Notes: generated by a model from the letters alone, not told the origin. 64,000 nucleotides of DNA from Rhodanobacter sp. C05 (GCF_002001165.1 NZ_MUNQ01000009.1:1-64000), one strand, 5' to 3'; shown: positions 23,192 to 34,000, counted from the first letter of the stretch. Translations and numbers: made by a program.

Positions 23192-24361
23192 TCAGAACGC
23201 GTTGATGCCCGTCAGCTCACGACCGACCACCAGCTGGTGCACCGTCTCCGTGCCCTCATAGGTGATCACCGATTCCAGGTTCAGCGCATGACGGATCGCG
23301 CCATGCTCGGTGGTGATGCCGGCGCCGCCGAGGATGTCGCGGCACTCGCGTGCGATGTCGATCGCCATGCGGCAATTGTTCCACTTCGCCAGCGACACCT
23401 GGGTCGGCTGCATCTTGCCGGCATCCTTCAGGCGACCGAGCTGCAGCGACAACAACTGCGCCATGGTGATGCGGCGGCCCATGTCGGCCATCTTCAACTG
23501 CACCGCCTGGTTGGCTGCCAGCGGACGATCGAACAGGATGCGCTCCTTCGTGTAGTCGAGCACTTCCTTCAGGCACGCCTGCGCGGCACCGATCGGACCC
23601 CAGGTAATGCCGTAACGCGCCTGCGTGAGGCAACCCAACGGCCCCTTCAAGCCCTTCACATTCGGCAGCCGTGCGCTGTCCGGCACGCGCACGTTGTCGA
23701 AGAACAGCGCCGAAGTGACCGACGCGCGCAGGCTCATCTTCTTGTGGATTTCCTGCGCCTTGAAGCCGGCGGTGTCGGTCGGCACGATGAAGCCCTGGAT
23801 GCCGTCCTCGGTCTGCGCCCACACGATCGCGATGTGCGCGAGGTTGCCGTTGGTGATCCACATCTTGGCGCCGTTGATGACCCAGTCGCCGCCATCCTTC
23901 TTGGCATTTGTCTTCATGTTGGCCGGATCGGAACCGCCGTGCGGTTCGGTCAGGCCGAAGCAGCCGATGATCTCGCCCGCCGCCATCTGCGGCAGATAGT
24001 GCTTTTTCTGCTCTTCGCTGCCGTAGGCATAGATCGGATACATGCACAGCGAACTCTGCACCGAGGCGAAGCTGCGCAGACCGGAATCACCGCGCTCCAG
24101 CTCCTGGCAGATCAGGCCGTAGCTGACGCCATTCATGCCGGCGCCGCCGTATTCTTCGGGAATCGTGGCGCCGAGCAGGCCGAGGCTGGCGATCTCCGGG
24201 ATCAGCTCCTTCGGAAAGCGCGCCTGATCGAAACAGTCGCCGATGATCGGCAGCACACGCTCGTCGACGAAACGGCCTACGGTATCCTGCACCATGCGCT
24301 CCTCGTCGGTGAGCAGCGAGCGGACATCGTACAGATCGAGCGGATTCAGACTGACAGCCAT
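23192..24361 (-). CDS. gcdH: Acyl-CoA dehydrogenase, glutaryl-CoA dehydrogenase type (389 aa)
   Basis: FAD flavoprotein. LLTDEERMVQDTVGRFVDERVLP, CFGLTEPHGGSDPANM (FAD-binding signature), MWITNG and YEGTETVHQLVVGRELTGINAF are all present. The Glu in YEGTETVH is the catalytic base. The overall pattern and the GITGIxAF-like end fit glutaryl-CoA dehydrogenases of lysine/tryptophan degradation better than general acyl-CoA dehydrogenases. Probable first gene of the minus-strand run that ends with the fused E1, consistent with amino-acid catabolism. Divergent from the 24500 transporter. Confidence 0.85.
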   Translation of the reverse strand: MAVSLNPLDLYDVRSLLTDEERMVQDTVGRFVDERVLPIIGDCFDQARFPKELIPEIASLGLLGATIPEEYGGAGMNGVSYGLICQELERGDSGLRSFASVQSSLCMYPIYAYGSEEQKKHYLPQMAAGEIIGCFGLTEPHGGSDPANMKTNAKKDGGDWVINGAKMWITNGNLAHIAIVWAQTEDGIQGFIVPTDTAGFKAQEIHKKMSLRASVTSALFFDNVRVPDSARLPNVKGLKGPLGCLTQARYGITWGPIGAAQACLKEVLDYTKERILFDRPLAANQAVQLKMADMGRRITMAQLLSLQLGRLKDAGKMQPTQVSLAKWNNCRMAIDIARECRDILGGAGITTEHGAIRHALNLESVITYEGTETVHQLVVGRELTGINAF

Positions 24362-24499
24362 GGAAGCTCCGGAAGCGGATGCGTAAAACCGCTATTGTAG
24401 CGCGGGACTCAGGCGCGCACAGTCGCCAGCCGGCCGCCCCGGGCGCGGTGATATCCGGCAAACCGGACCATCAAGCCTCCTCTCGAATACCGGAAATCC

Positions 24500-25375
24500 A
24501 TGTTCAAAGGTGTACTGCTCGGTTTCATGGCATTCGCGGCGTATGCACTCAGCGACGCCTTCGTGAAGTCGCTGAGGGGCTCGCTACCCGCCTACGAAAC
24601 CGTGTTCTTCGGTGCCGTGCTGGGACTGTGCGCACTACCCTTCATCAAGGCCAGGGGTGATCACTGGCGCGAAGTAATAGCCGCCAGACGCCCCGGCCTG
24701 TATCTGGTGCGCGCCGTAGCCGGCGCTGTCGGTGGCACCGCCGCTGTAATCGCTTTCACCGCACTGCCGATGGCCGAGGCATTTGCACTGATCTTCCTGC
24801 TGCCGATTTTCGTGACCATCCTGTCGGTGCTGCTGCTGAAGGAGCACGTCGGCTGGCGCCGCTGGTCGGCCGTGGTGGCCGGCTTCATCGGCGTACTCGT
24901 GGTGCTGCGCCCGGGCTTCCGTGCGCTCGGCATCGGCCATCTTGCCGCCATCATCTGCGGCATCGCCGGCGCCATCTCGATGATCGCGCTGCGCGTGGCA
25001 GGCCCGCATGAAAAACGCATCACCCTGTACAGCGCCGGCGTGATCGGACCGATGCTGCTCACCGGCGTACTGATGCTGGCGGATTTCCGCTGGCCCAACC
25101 TGCCGCAGGTCGGCCTGCTGCTCGGCTACGGCCTCCTTGCTGCGCTGGCCGGCGTGCTGCTGATGCTGGCCACGCAGAAAGCTCCAGCCAATCATGTCGC
25201 GCCGACCCAATACAGCCAGATGCTGTGGGCGGTACTCCTGGGTTACGTGCTGTTCCACGATCAACTGGACTGGCCGATGGCCGTCGGTATCGCCATCATC
25301 CTCGGCGCTGGCCTGTTCACCTTCGTGCGCGAGGAGAAGGTCACCCGCTGGTGGCAAAAGATCAGGATGGTCTGA
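24500..25375 (+). CDS. EamA/DMT-family transporter (291 aa)
   Basis: Ten-helix inner-membrane transporter made of two EamA repeats (residues ~3-138 and ~150-285). GFMAFAAYALSDAFVKSL and the conserved LPMAEAFALIFLLPIFVTILSVLLLKEHVGWRRW stretch mark repeat one; YSQMLWAVLLGYVLFHDQLDWPMAVGIAIILGAGLFTF marks repeat two. Likely a drug/metabolite or amino-acid exporter; substrate unknown. Confidence 0.9.
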   Translation: MFKGVLLGFMAFAAYALSDAFVKSLRGSLPAYETVFFGAVLGLCALPFIKARGDHWREVIAARRPGLYLVRAVAGAVGGTAAVIAFTALPMAEAFALIFLLPIFVTILSVLLLKEHVGWRRWSAVVAGFIGVLVVLRPGFRALGIGHLAAIICGIAGAISMIALRVAGPHEKRITLYSAGVIGPMLLTGVLMLADFRWPNLPQVGLLLGYGLLAALAGVLLMLATQKAPANHVAPTQYSQMLWAVLLGYVLFHDQLDWPMAVGIAIILGAGLFTFVREEKVTRWWQKIRMV

Positions 25376-25706
25376 CCCTCCCTCATGCAGTCAATCAGAC
25401 CGTGGCCGCACGCTTGTGCGAAAGCCATGCAGTCAGCTGCAACGGCAATCCCTGACACAACATGATGGACCAGGCTGCTTAAAGCCGTGACAGCGGCAAG
25501 GTATTGAATGGCACGCCGAGCAAGCTGCTGTTCTCTATCGGGTGCCATGCAGCTCCTGCTGCCGTTTCGCAGGCTGCCGAACGCGTCACGTCACATTCGC
25601 CGTCGCGAGGCGGAAACCCTCCTCAGGGTCTGGCGTCCGGCCGCTACGCCTTGATCCAGACACGATGCACAGATGCAGCTGCGCGATCCTGATGGGGGAT
25701 TGAGCA
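25376..25706. other. Intergenic region, no gene seen
   Basis: 331 bp with only short frames of unconvincing composition. GGGGGATTGAGCA at 25692-25704 is the ribosome-binding region of the next gene. No clear promoter or terminator. Confidence 0.4.
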
Positions 25707-26651
25707 ATGACAGGAATCCATTCGATCGAACCCATGCTCGAGCAGCTCTACAGCTCGGTGCTTGACCCTGCCGGGTTGCATACGTTCGTAGGCAACCTGG
25801 ATGACGACACGGACTTCGCCAGCGGCAGACCTCAGTTCGAGCGACGGAGACACTCACTGCCCATCCGGCACGATCCCTCCAGCTGCTCGGCAGCGGTGGC
25901 CTTGAGCAGGGAGCGGCGCCATGCCGTATCCAGCGGAACCGGAGTTGCCCGGCTTCTGCAGCCGCACCTGCATACGGCGTATGCAATCCAGCGTCACCTG
26001 AACCGGCTTGAAGCCCAGCTGCACACCCTTCACGGCTTGCTGGACCGGCTGGCCGCAGGTGTTGTCATGCTGGATGCGCAAGGTCATTGCCTGTTTGCCA
26101 ATCCGGCCGCGCAACTCCTGCTCACCGGGCATGACGGCATGCAGCTCGTGCACGGCCGATTGCGTGCATGCGTTGCAACCGACCAGCTTCGCCTGCGCGC
26201 GCTGATCGATCTTGCAGTCAGCGGCTCGGCCGCATTCGATGCACAGATGCTTCTGCGCGATCTTGACGGGCGACCAGCCTTGATCCTGACCATCGGCACC
26301 CTGCACGACCATGACGTGGCAGCCGGAGAGGATGGCGACCGTGCTCGTGCTGCCGTATTCGTGCAGCCGGTGATCCCGCATCCGGGCAAGGCAGATGCCG
26401 TCCTCAGGGAGCTGTTCGACTTCACCACTGCCGAAGCCCGACTCGCACTTGCGTTGTTTGATACCGGCGATCTTGCCGAGGCCTGCGAACGCCTTGGCAA
26501 ATCGCTGGCAACCGGCCGTGTCCAGCTGCGCATGTTGATGGAGAAAACCGGCTGCCACCGTCAAAGCGCCCTGTTCCGGGTACTTTCCGTCGCACTGTCA
26601 CTCCCCGGGGCCTGCTCATCACAGCGGCATCCGCCTACGTCATTCGGGTGA
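25707..26651 (+). CDS. PAS/LuxR-like helix-turn-helix regulator (314 aa)
   Basis: N-terminal ~80 residues without recognisable fold, then a helix-linked PAS-like module (residues ~110-220: LHGLLDRLAAGVVMLDAQGHCLFANPAAQLLL). The C-terminus (residues ~230-300) follows the LuxR-type pattern: LRELFDFTTAEARLALALFDTGDLAEACERLGKSLATGRVQLRMLMEKTGCHRQSALFRVL. The recognition helix is altered from the usual SxxTVRTHL form (ATGRVQLRML), so DNA binding is probable but not certain. Located upstream of two genes of unknown function that it may control. Confidence 0.75.
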   Translation: MTGIHSIEPMLEQLYSSVLDPAGLHTFVGNLDDDTDFASGRPQFERRRHSLPIRHDPSSCSAAVALSRERRHAVSSGTGVARLLQPHLHTAYAIQRHLNRLEAQLHTLHGLLDRLAAGVVMLDAQGHCLFANPAAQLLLTGHDGMQLVHGRLRACVATDQLRLRALIDLAVSGSAAFDAQMLLRDLDGRPALILTIGTLHDHDVAAGEDGDRARAAVFVQPVIPHPGKADAVLRELFDFTTAEARLALALFDTGDLAEACERLGKSLATGRVQLRMLMEKTGCHRQSALFRVLSVALSLPGACSSQRHPPTSFG

Positions 26652-26769
26652 TGCGTCACGACGACGGGCGTTGCTAGTTTGGCCATGCAGGGGCACTGCC
26701 AGGAGAGTTGTTCCAGGGCAGATCCACCTGCCACACCTACATTCATCGTGAAGCCAGGAGGCCAGCACC

Positions 26770-27021
26770 ATGTCAAATCGAGTGAGTCATCAGGAGATCG
26801 TCAGGAAACTGCTTGAAACCAAATCGATAGATTTCAACGCCATTGGCAAGACCGTCGCCGAAATCGGGCCGTCCGTTTCACTGGCCGACGAGCCTTGGGA
26901 CATGTTTTGCGGAACCATGCGCACCTTCCTGCGCCTGTACATCCTCAATCCCGGAACTCCCGGCGGCGGGGTGGAAAACCTCGGGGGTCTGCGCAACGTG
27001 GCAGAAGAACTGGAACGCTGA
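26770..27021 (+). CDS. Small conserved-looking protein (83 aa)
   Basis: AGGAGGCCAGCACC gives a strong ribosome-binding site. The product has a charged helical N-terminus (HQEIVRKLLETKSIDFNAIG), a middle block EIGPSVSLADEPWDMFCGTM and a Gly/Pro-rich turn (NPGTPGGGVENLGGLRN) before a short helix. One Cys, no signal peptide. The neat length, dedicated Shine-Dalgarno and position 57 bases ahead of the 444-residue gene suggest co-function with it. Not recognised; a peptide precursor is conceivable but unsupported. Confidence 0.68.
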   Translation: MSNRVSHQEIVRKLLETKSIDFNAIGKTVAEIGPSVSLADEPWDMFCGTMRTFLRLYILNPGTPGGGVENLGGLRNVAEELER

Positions 27022-27078
27022 ACCGATCAAAGCCAGGAGCGTGGCAGAGAATCCAGAAGAAGCTCAGGAAGGATCCGG

Positions 27079-28413
27079 ATGAACACCTCACGAGCCCGCT
27101 GGGACACCAGGGATCTTGTACGTCGTCTCTGCCACGCTCTTGTTGTCGCCAGACAAGTCGTGGATCAGCTTGCACCGGATGGCTACGCGGATTCCGAGCA
27201 GCCATCCAACAACCTGCGCCCCGAAAAAGCCATCTCCGAAACCGCCCTGCTCCTGCTGGCGGCGGAATCGGCTGCAGGTCAGCATCCGGAAGTCCGTGCC
27301 CATGTGGAACGGGTGGCACAGCGATTGATTCCGTACGCACGCAGCGAACGCATCAAGCTTGCCCTGTGCATGGAACCAGCGCTCGCGCTGGACTATGCCC
27401 ATGCGCATATCTGCCTGGCCCGGCTGGGCTATCCCGACCAGGATTTCGATGCCTTGCTTCGGCAGAGTGTGCAGTCGCAAGCCTTCACGGGTCGCGAGCG
27501 ACCACCGCACCGAATGCTCGAACAACTTTGGAGCACGGATCTGTGGTCCGGCCTTGACGTCAGTCGCCGCAGATCCACGAGTGCGGTGGCAAGATTGTCG
27601 CAGCTGAACCTGCCGATGGATCTTCTCAATGGTCATCGCGAGGACATTTATGCATTCACGCATGCCCTGCTCTATTGCAGCCGATTCAATCTCCACCCGC
27701 TGCAGCTGCCACGTCCACGACGGCTGATATTGGCGGAAGCCGAAGGTGCGCTTGCACGCTGCCTCGATGACCAGGACTACGATCTCGCTGGCGAGCTGCT
27801 GCTCGCGTGGCCGCTGACCGGAAAGTCCTGGAGTCCTGCCGCGGCATTCGGTTTCCGGGTTCTCGCGCAGGTCGAGGACGCCGCAGGATTCCTCCCCGCC
27901 CCGATCACCCGGCTTGACCGTGTTCATCGTCTGCAGGGGCTCGAGCGCCTTAACTATCTGCTGGCAACCTCGTACCACACTGTTTATGTGATGGGACTTC
28001 TGTGTGCTGCCGCACTGCTACCGGGGCGCGCGCCGCCAGTCGACATTTCAACCGAGGATGCAGTACGTGGCACCGCATCCCGTATCCTGAACCGACTGGA
28101 TGCCTCTTGCCCTGATATGCATTGGCGCAACGAACTCGACAAGATGGACCACCTGCAACAGGACGCCATCGCCGGCCTGCTGCTTGATATCGCCATGCAC
28201 AGGGCGGTCAGGCAACGCGACTTTGCCGGCCTGCACACATTGCTGCAGGTCGGCTGCGCATCCAATCTTGTCGACTCACCGGTTGCCAGCCAGGTCGCGG
28301 AAATGCTGGGGCGTGTCGCGGCCTGCCATCGCGCTCGTCCTGTACTGTCTGCAGGAATGGAGCCCGTAGCGCCGGCTTGCGAAAAATCTGCCGCTAGCGG
28401 ATCGCGGCACTAG
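27079..28413 (+). CDS. Large helical protein of unknown function (444 aa), DUF6895-like
   Basis: All-helical soluble protein with regular ~35-residue helical pairs, e.g. KAISETALLLLAAESAAG, IKLALCMEPALALDYAHAHICLARLGY, DIYAFTHALLYCSRF, DYDLAGELLLAWPLTG, NYLLATSYHTVYVMGLLCAA. This resembles the DUF6895 group as I remember it, at low certainty. No catalytic motif, membrane helix or signal. ACAGGAT...GGATCCGG precedes the ATG weakly. The frame is clean and codon use matches neighbours, so it is certainly expressed DNA of the same origin. Likely operon with the 83-residue gene. Confidence 0.72.
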   Translation: MNTSRARWDTRDLVRRLCHALVVARQVVDQLAPDGYADSEQPSNNLRPEKAISETALLLLAAESAAGQHPEVRAHVERVAQRLIPYARSERIKLALCMEPALALDYAHAHICLARLGYPDQDFDALLRQSVQSQAFTGRERPPHRMLEQLWSTDLWSGLDVSRRRSTSAVARLSQLNLPMDLLNGHREDIYAFTHALLYCSRFNLHPLQLPRPRRLILAEAEGALARCLDDQDYDLAGELLLAWPLTGKSWSPAAAFGFRVLAQVEDAAGFLPAPITRLDRVHRLQGLERLNYLLATSYHTVYVMGLLCAAALLPGRAPPVDISTEDAVRGTASRILNRLDASCPDMHWRNELDKMDHLQQDAIAGLLLDIAMHRAVRQRDFAGLHTLLQVGCASNLVDSPVASQVAEMLGRVAACHRARPVLSAGMEPVAPACEKSAASGSRH

Positions 28414-28711
28414 AAAGTTTTCCGCCACCACACCGGCAGATTCCTTCAGCGATCGTCCTGCTGCCCGCAGTGTAGGCAGCTTCTGCCGTGCGCCTGCTCA
28501 TACTCCGGCCATCCCGTTGCCCATGGTTGCCCGTGCATATTTCAAGCCAGCGAACCAGGCTGCCACACCTTATGTTTGCCGTCCATCTTGAGCAATACGT
28601 GCAAGCACGTCATGGGCAATGGCAATCCGTGCCGAACAGCAGTTCAAGCGCTAAAATCGTGCACGGAGTCCACCGCGCAGGGATGCCTTCCTCTCAGCCG
28701 GAGGTATCACC
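28414..28711. other. Intergenic region
   Basis: 298 bp, no supportable gene. GGAGGTATCACC at 28700-28711 is the ribosome-binding site of the following gene. Confidence 0.4.
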
Positions 28712-29083
28712 ATGATCCGCCCAATTCTGATTGCCCTGCTCGCAACCCTGGCACTCGACGCGCAGGCGGCGTCCGACACCTGCCGCATCAGCGGTACCGC
28801 TTACGATTACACCGGACATCCACTGCCTACGGCAGTAATCCGTTTGATCGATCGGCAGACACATCAGGCCGCCTATCGTGCAGCCGATGCGAATGCCACA
28901 TTTGCATTCGCCGATCTGCCCATGGATGCCAGTGGGCAACGCTATCAGGTCGATGTGCTGAGCCCGGCTACCGTAGTCACCGGCACCCACATCCCTACGC
29001 GCTCAGTACTTGGTATCGCACCCGCCTTCGCCTGCGGTGCGGGCCAGAGTGTACGTGCAGACGTACGGGTCGAGGTGCGCTGA
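28712..29083 (+). CDS. Small exported beta-sandwich protein (123 aa)
   Basis: Sec signal peptide residues 1-19 (LIALLATLALDAQA). The mature part, CRISGTAYDYTGHPLPTAVIRLIDRQTHQ...ATFAFADLP, is the carboxypeptidase-regulatory/Cna-B-like pattern of a single beta-sandwich, with a CRISG/FACGAG Cys pair likely disulfide-bonded. Probably periplasmic; ligand unknown. Very strong GGAGG ribosome-binding site. Stands alone, with the convergent nucleotidase gene downstream. Confidence 0.78.
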   Translation: MIRPILIALLATLALDAQAASDTCRISGTAYDYTGHPLPTAVIRLIDRQTHQAAYRAADANATFAFADLPMDASGQRYQVDVLSPATVVTGTHIPTRSVLGIAPAFACGAGQSVRADVRVEVR

Positions 29084-29125
29084 CGCAACTGGCAGACATT
29101 CAGACCCCATCCCTGTCGTCGAGTG

Positions 29126-30055
29126 TCAACGGTTACTCACCCCATGTGGCACATGCCCGGTCGCCACATGCTTGCGTGCGGACTCCACGTTCGCAGGCGA
29201 ATCGTCGAAGAAAATATCCGCGCCGAAGGCATCGAGGAACGGACCCTTGTCGCGGCCGCCAAGGAACAACGCCTCGTCGATGCGCACGCCCCAGCGGCGC
29301 AAGGTGAGAATCACGCGTTTGTGTGCCGGCGCGGAACGCGCGGTGACCAGGGCCGTGCGGATTGGCGAATTCTCGGCCGGGAATGCCACCTGCAGGCGAT
29401 GCAAGGCCGTGAGAAAACCGCGAAACGGGCCTACCGACAAAGGTTCGGCGGCGTGCTCGGTTTCACTGCGATGGAAGGCTTCGAGACCTTCCTCGCGTGA
29501 TACGCGCTCACCCTCGTCGCCGAAAATCACCGCGTCGCCATCGAACGCAATGCGCAGTTGTTCGGTGGCGCGCGGAGGTGCGGTGCTGGGCAGGATCGTC
29601 GCTGCTGCCACGCCGGCCGCGAGCGCGCGGCCGACATCTTCAGCGTTGGCAGAGAGGAACAGGTCAGCCTTGAACGGCGCGATATAGTCGGAGGTCGGCG
29701 CGCCGCTGGTGAACGCGGCGCGGCTGATTTCCAACCCGTAGTGCTGGATCGCGTTGAAAATGCGCAGGCCGGTGTCACCGGAATTGCGCGAGAGCAGGAT
29801 CACCTCGACCGGCGGCACGTCGCCGGCCAGCCTGTTCAGACCCAGCAGCTTCTGCACCAGCGGGAAGGCGACGCCGGGCTTGAGGATCTCGTTCTCGTGG
29901 TCGATCTGGAACGAACGATATGCATCGAGCCCATCACGCTCGAACAAGGCATGGCTGTCGCCAAGATCGAACAGCGCGCGCGAGGATATCGCCACGACCA
30001 GACGGTTGTCGCCAACGGCAGTCGGATCATTGGCATCGGCGAGCGTGTAGGTCAT
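29126..30055 (-). CDS. Cytosolic 5'-nucleotidase, NT5C1-like (309 aa)
   Basis: Hydrolyses nucleoside 5'-monophosphates. The family signature starts with LVVAISSRALFDLGDSHALFERDG, followed by FPLVQKLLGLN, VEVILLSRNSGDTGLRIFNAI and RIAFDGDAVIFGDEGE. The second acidic motif FDGDAVIFGD and the end motif IFFDDSPANVESA are the HAD-like acidic sites. Length is normal. Lies 135 bases downstream of nadK on the same strand, so both may serve nucleotide/NAD turnover; co-transcription is uncertain. Confidence 0.85.
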   Translation of the reverse strand: MTYTLADANDPTAVGDNRLVVAISSRALFDLGDSHALFERDGLDAYRSFQIDHENEILKPGVAFPLVQKLLGLNRLAGDVPPVEVILLSRNSGDTGLRIFNAIQHYGLEISRAAFTSGAPTSDYIAPFKADLFLSANAEDVGRALAAGVAAATILPSTAPPRATEQLRIAFDGDAVIFGDEGERVSREEGLEAFHRSETEHAAEPLSVGPFRGFLTALHRLQVAFPAENSPIRTALVTARSAPAHKRVILTLRRWGVRIDEALFLGGRDKGPFLDAFGADIFFDDSPANVESARKHVATGHVPHGVSNR

Positions 30056-30189
30056 GGCGACGGTAACGGATGATCCAGGAAATTGAATCTAACAAACGCG
30101 GTGAAGTTGTGCTTGCCGGTGTCACAAAGCTTTCGTCCGTCGCAACTCTGCTGCTGGGAGAGGAGAACAGCGGCCCAGGAGCGCGTTGC

Positions 30190-30951
30190 TCATTCCGCGG
30201 CAAACTGCTCGTCGAGAATGCGCTGCTCGAGGTTGTGCTCCGGGTCGAACAACAGCCGCACACCCTGGCCGCCGGATTGCCTGATCGCCACCGTACGCAC
30301 ATCACGCACTTCGTGGAAATCAGCGGTGGCACTGACCGGACGCTTGCCCGGATCGAGCACACGCAGGATCACTTCGGTGCGATGTGGCAGGATCGCGCCG
30401 CGCCAGCGGCGGGGACGGAACGGGCTGATCGGAGTGAGCGCCAGCACGTTCGCATCCAGCGGCAGGATCGGACCGTGCGCGGACAGGTTGTACGCGGTGG
30501 AGCCGGCCGGCGTGGCGACCATGATGCCGTCGCAGACCAGGTTCGCCAGCTTCACGGTGTCATTGAGCTGTACTTCGAGGTGTGCCGCCTGGTTGCTCTG
30601 GCGCAGCAGCGAGACTTCGTTGAAGGCGAGTGCCGTGTGTTCGTTGCCACCCGCATCGGTGACCTGCATCTGCAATGGAAACAGCGACGCGGTATGGGCG
30701 CGCTCGATCCGCTCGGGCAACCCATCGAGCTTGTGCTTGTTCATCAGGAAGCCGACGCGGCCCAGCTTCATGCCGTAGACCGGCACTTCCAGCGCGCGAT
30801 GCGCATGCAGGGTTCGCAGCATGAAGCCGTCGCCACCCAGCGCCACGATCAGCTCGGCCTGCTCGGGTGGCACATCGCCGTAACGATCGACCAGTTTGCG
30901 TCGTGCCTGCTGGGCGACGCTGATGTCACTGGCGACGAAAGCAAAACGCAT
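30190..30951 (-). CDS. nadK: NAD kinase (253 aa)
   Basis: Phosphorylates NAD to NADP. The GGDG motif at residues 39-42 ([11 protein letters not shown]), the NE/D motif FNEVSLLR near 133, and the conserved [20 protein letters not shown] near 160-180 are intact. It is shorter than the ~290-residue Escherichia coli enzyme because the N-terminal extension is minimal, which is usual for the Xanthomonas-type enzyme. Cytoplasmic, essential. Separated from the upstream dehydrogenase gene by a hairpin at 30993. Confidence 0.93.
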   Translation of the reverse strand: MRFAFVASDISVAQQARRKLVDRYGDVPPEQAELIVALGGDGFMLRTLHAHRALEVPVYGMKLGRVGFLMNKHKLDGLPERIERAHTASLFPLQMQVTDAGGNEHTALAFNEVSLLRQSNQAAHLEVQLNDTVKLANLVCDGIMVATPAGSTAYNLSAHGPILPLDANVLALTPISPFRPRRWRGAILPHRTEVILRVLDPGKRPVSATADFHEVRDVRTVAIRQSGGQGVRLLFDPEHNLEQRILDEQFAAE

Positions 30952-30992
30952 GCGCGGCAGCCTTGCGATGAGGTCAGTTGAGATTACACAGC

Positions 30993-31030
30993 ATGAAGGC
31001 GCAAGACCATGACTGATCCTGCGCCTTCAT
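30993..31030 (-). terminator. Hairpin after the glutamate dehydrogenase gene
   Basis: ATGAAGGCGCA and TGCGCCTTCAT form a perfect 11-bp stem with a 16-base loop, 26 bases past the dehydrogenase stop. No strong T-run, so it may terminate weakly or protect the mRNA end. Confidence 0.5.
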
Positions 31031-31056
31031 CCTTCACATCATCAACCCGCGTCGGC

Positions 31057-34000
31057 TCAGCTCACCGGCACCTGCGCCAGCTGGGCCAGACGGCGCACCG
31101 CCACCGAAGCGATCGGGTAGTCGGCGTTCTGGGTGAGGATTTCCGCCAGCATGCTGCGGGTGTACTGCAGCGTGGCATCGTCGCGCTGCAGCCATGCCTG
31201 CACCGGCGAGATGTCCTTGCGGTCGCCGGTCAGGGCCAGTACCTGCAAGGCCAGCGCACGATGCTGATGATTGAGCTCATCCAGCAGCGAGCCGCGTGCC
31301 TGTGCGTGCCAGTGACCTTCGACCGGCAGCACTTCGATCTGGCTACGCAGCCACTCCAGGTCGAGCGCCTCGCCCAGCTCGAAGAACACGCCGGCTACCT
31401 TCTCCATCGGCTGGCCGCTCTGCTGGGCCACCTCGGCCATGTCCAGCGCCGCGCGCAACTCGGGCAAGCGCGCCAGCCGCAGTGCCAGCTCGGCGGGCAG
31501 GTCGAGGCCTTCCCATTTTTCCTGGGTGCAGGAGAAATCGCCCTTGCCGGTCGGGGTCAGCACGTCCGGCAGCGCCTTGCGCAAGGCCGACACGCTGGCC
31601 TGGTAACGCTCGACGTTGGCGGCGATGTCCAGCGTACCGCCCGGACGGTTCAGCAGCCAGCGGGTCATGTGGCGCAGCAGCGACCAGATCTGCTTGATCG
31701 CGTCGATCTGGGTGTCTTCAGCCACCTTGCTGTCGAGTGCCTCGATCTCCGCCCACAGCTCGCGCGCCTCGATGATCTCGCGTGCCGCCGTGTACGCCTT
31801 GGCGATCGCCGCCGGACGCTGGCCGGTGTCCTCCTGCATGCGCATCATGAAGGTGGCGCCCATGCGGTTGATCGTCGAGTTGGTCACCGCGGTGGCGATG
31901 ATTTCGCGCTTCAGGCGATGACGCTGCATGTGCTCGGCGTACTTTTCATGCAGCGGCGCCGGGAAGTAGCGCACCAGTTCCTTGGACAGGTACGGGTCTT
32001 CCGGCACGTCCGAATCCAGCAGCTGCTGGAACAGACGGATCTTGTCGTACGACAACAGCACCGACAGCTCCGGCCGGGTCAGGCCCAAGCCGCGGCTCTT
32101 GCGTTCGGTCAGCTCGGCCTCGGACGGCAGGTTCTCGACCTGGCGATCCAGCGTGCCCTCGGCTTCCAGCGTGCGGATGAAGTGCGCCATCGAGCCGAGA
32201 CGGCTCACCGACTGGTGCTCCATCAAGGTGATCGCCTGGTTCTGCCGGTAGTTGTCCCACAACACCAGCTGGCCGACCTCGTCGGTCATCGCCGCCAGCT
32301 GGGTGTTGCGCGCCGACTCGGTCAGCTCACCGCGCTGCACCGCATCGTTCAGCAGGATCTTGATGTTCACCTCGTGGTCGGAGGTGTCCACGCCGGCGGA
32401 GTTGTCGATGAAGTCGGTGTTGAGCAGCACGCCATGCTGGGCGGCCTCGATGCGGCCCTTCTGGGTCATGCCCAAGTTGCCGCCCTCGCCCACGATCTTG
32501 CAGCGCAGCTCGGCACCATTGACGCGCAGCGCGTTGTTGGCACGATCGCCCACATCGGCATGCGTTTCGGCAGCCGACTTCACATAGGTACCGATACCGC
32601 CGTTCCACAGCAGATCGACCGGTGCCTTGAGGATCGCGCTGAGCAGGTCGCTCGGCGACAGCTGCGTCACGTCGGGCTTGAGGCCCAGCACGGCACGCAC
32701 TTCAGGAGATACCGGGATCGACTTCGCACTGCGCGGGTAGATGCCGCCACCGGCGGAGATCAGCGACTTGTCGTAATCGTCCCAGCTCGAACGCGGAATC
32801 TTGAACATGCGCTCGCGCTCGACGAACGAACGCGCGGTATCCGGGTTCGGATCGAGGAACACATGGCGATGATCGAACGCCGCCAGCAGGCGGGTGTGCT
32901 CGGACAGCAGCATGCCGTTGCCGAACACGTCACCGGACATGTCGCCGATGCCGACGCAGGTGAAGTCCTGCGTCTGGCAGTCGCGGTTGAGCGAGCGGAA
33001 GTGGCGCTTGACCGATTCCCACGCACCCTTGGCGGTGATGCCCATGCCCTTGTGGTCGTAACCGTTGGAACCGCCGGAGGCGAACGCGTCGCCGAGCCAG
33101 AAGTTGTGTTCGATCGAGATCGCATTGGCGATGTCGGAGAACGTGGCCGTGCCCTTGTCGGCGGCAACGACCAGATAGGGATCGTCGGCATCGTGGCGCA
33201 CCACGTCGAGCGGGTTCACCACCTTGCCCTCGATCAGGTTGTCGGTGATGTCGAGCAGGCCGTTGATGAACAGGCGATAGCAGGCGATGCCCTCGGCCAG
33301 CTGTGCATCACGATCACCGCCCACCGGCGCCTTCTTGACGAAGAAACCGCCCTTGGAACCGACCGGCACGATCACCGTGTTCTTGACCATCTGCGCCTTC
33401 ACGAGGCCCAGCACCTCGGTACGGAAATCCTCGCGGCGGTCGGACCAGCGCAGGCCGCCGCGCGCCACCGCGCCGAAGCGCAGGTGGATGCCCTCGACCC
33501 GTGGCGCGCAGACCCAGATCTCGCGGTACGGCACCGGCTTGGGCAGCTCGGGCACCAGGTGCGAGTCGAGCTTGTAGCTGATGTAGTCGCGATAGGCGCC
33601 GTTCCATTGCTGGAAGAAGCTGGTGCGCAAGGTAGCGCGGATCAGGGCGACGAAGCTGCGCAGGATGCGGTCCTCGTCGAGGCTGGCAACGTTTTCCAGC
33701 AGCACGCCGATGGCGCTCTCGACGATCTGGATCTGCTCGTCGCGCGGCTTGGACAACGCCGCACCGAGGCCATCAATCAGCCCCGGTTGCGCGCTCTGCA
33801 CGTTGGCCGGGATCAACGCCTGCATCTCGGCCACCAGGCTCGCGCTGGCCACCTTCAGCTCATCCGCGGAAAGCGATTCGCGACGCGGGTCGAACTTCGC
33901 CAGGAACAGTTCCACCAGCAACCCGGCGATCGCGGGATAACGGTTGAGGGTTTCCTCCATGTAGGACTGCGAGAACGTCGCACCAGCCTGCTGCAGGTAT

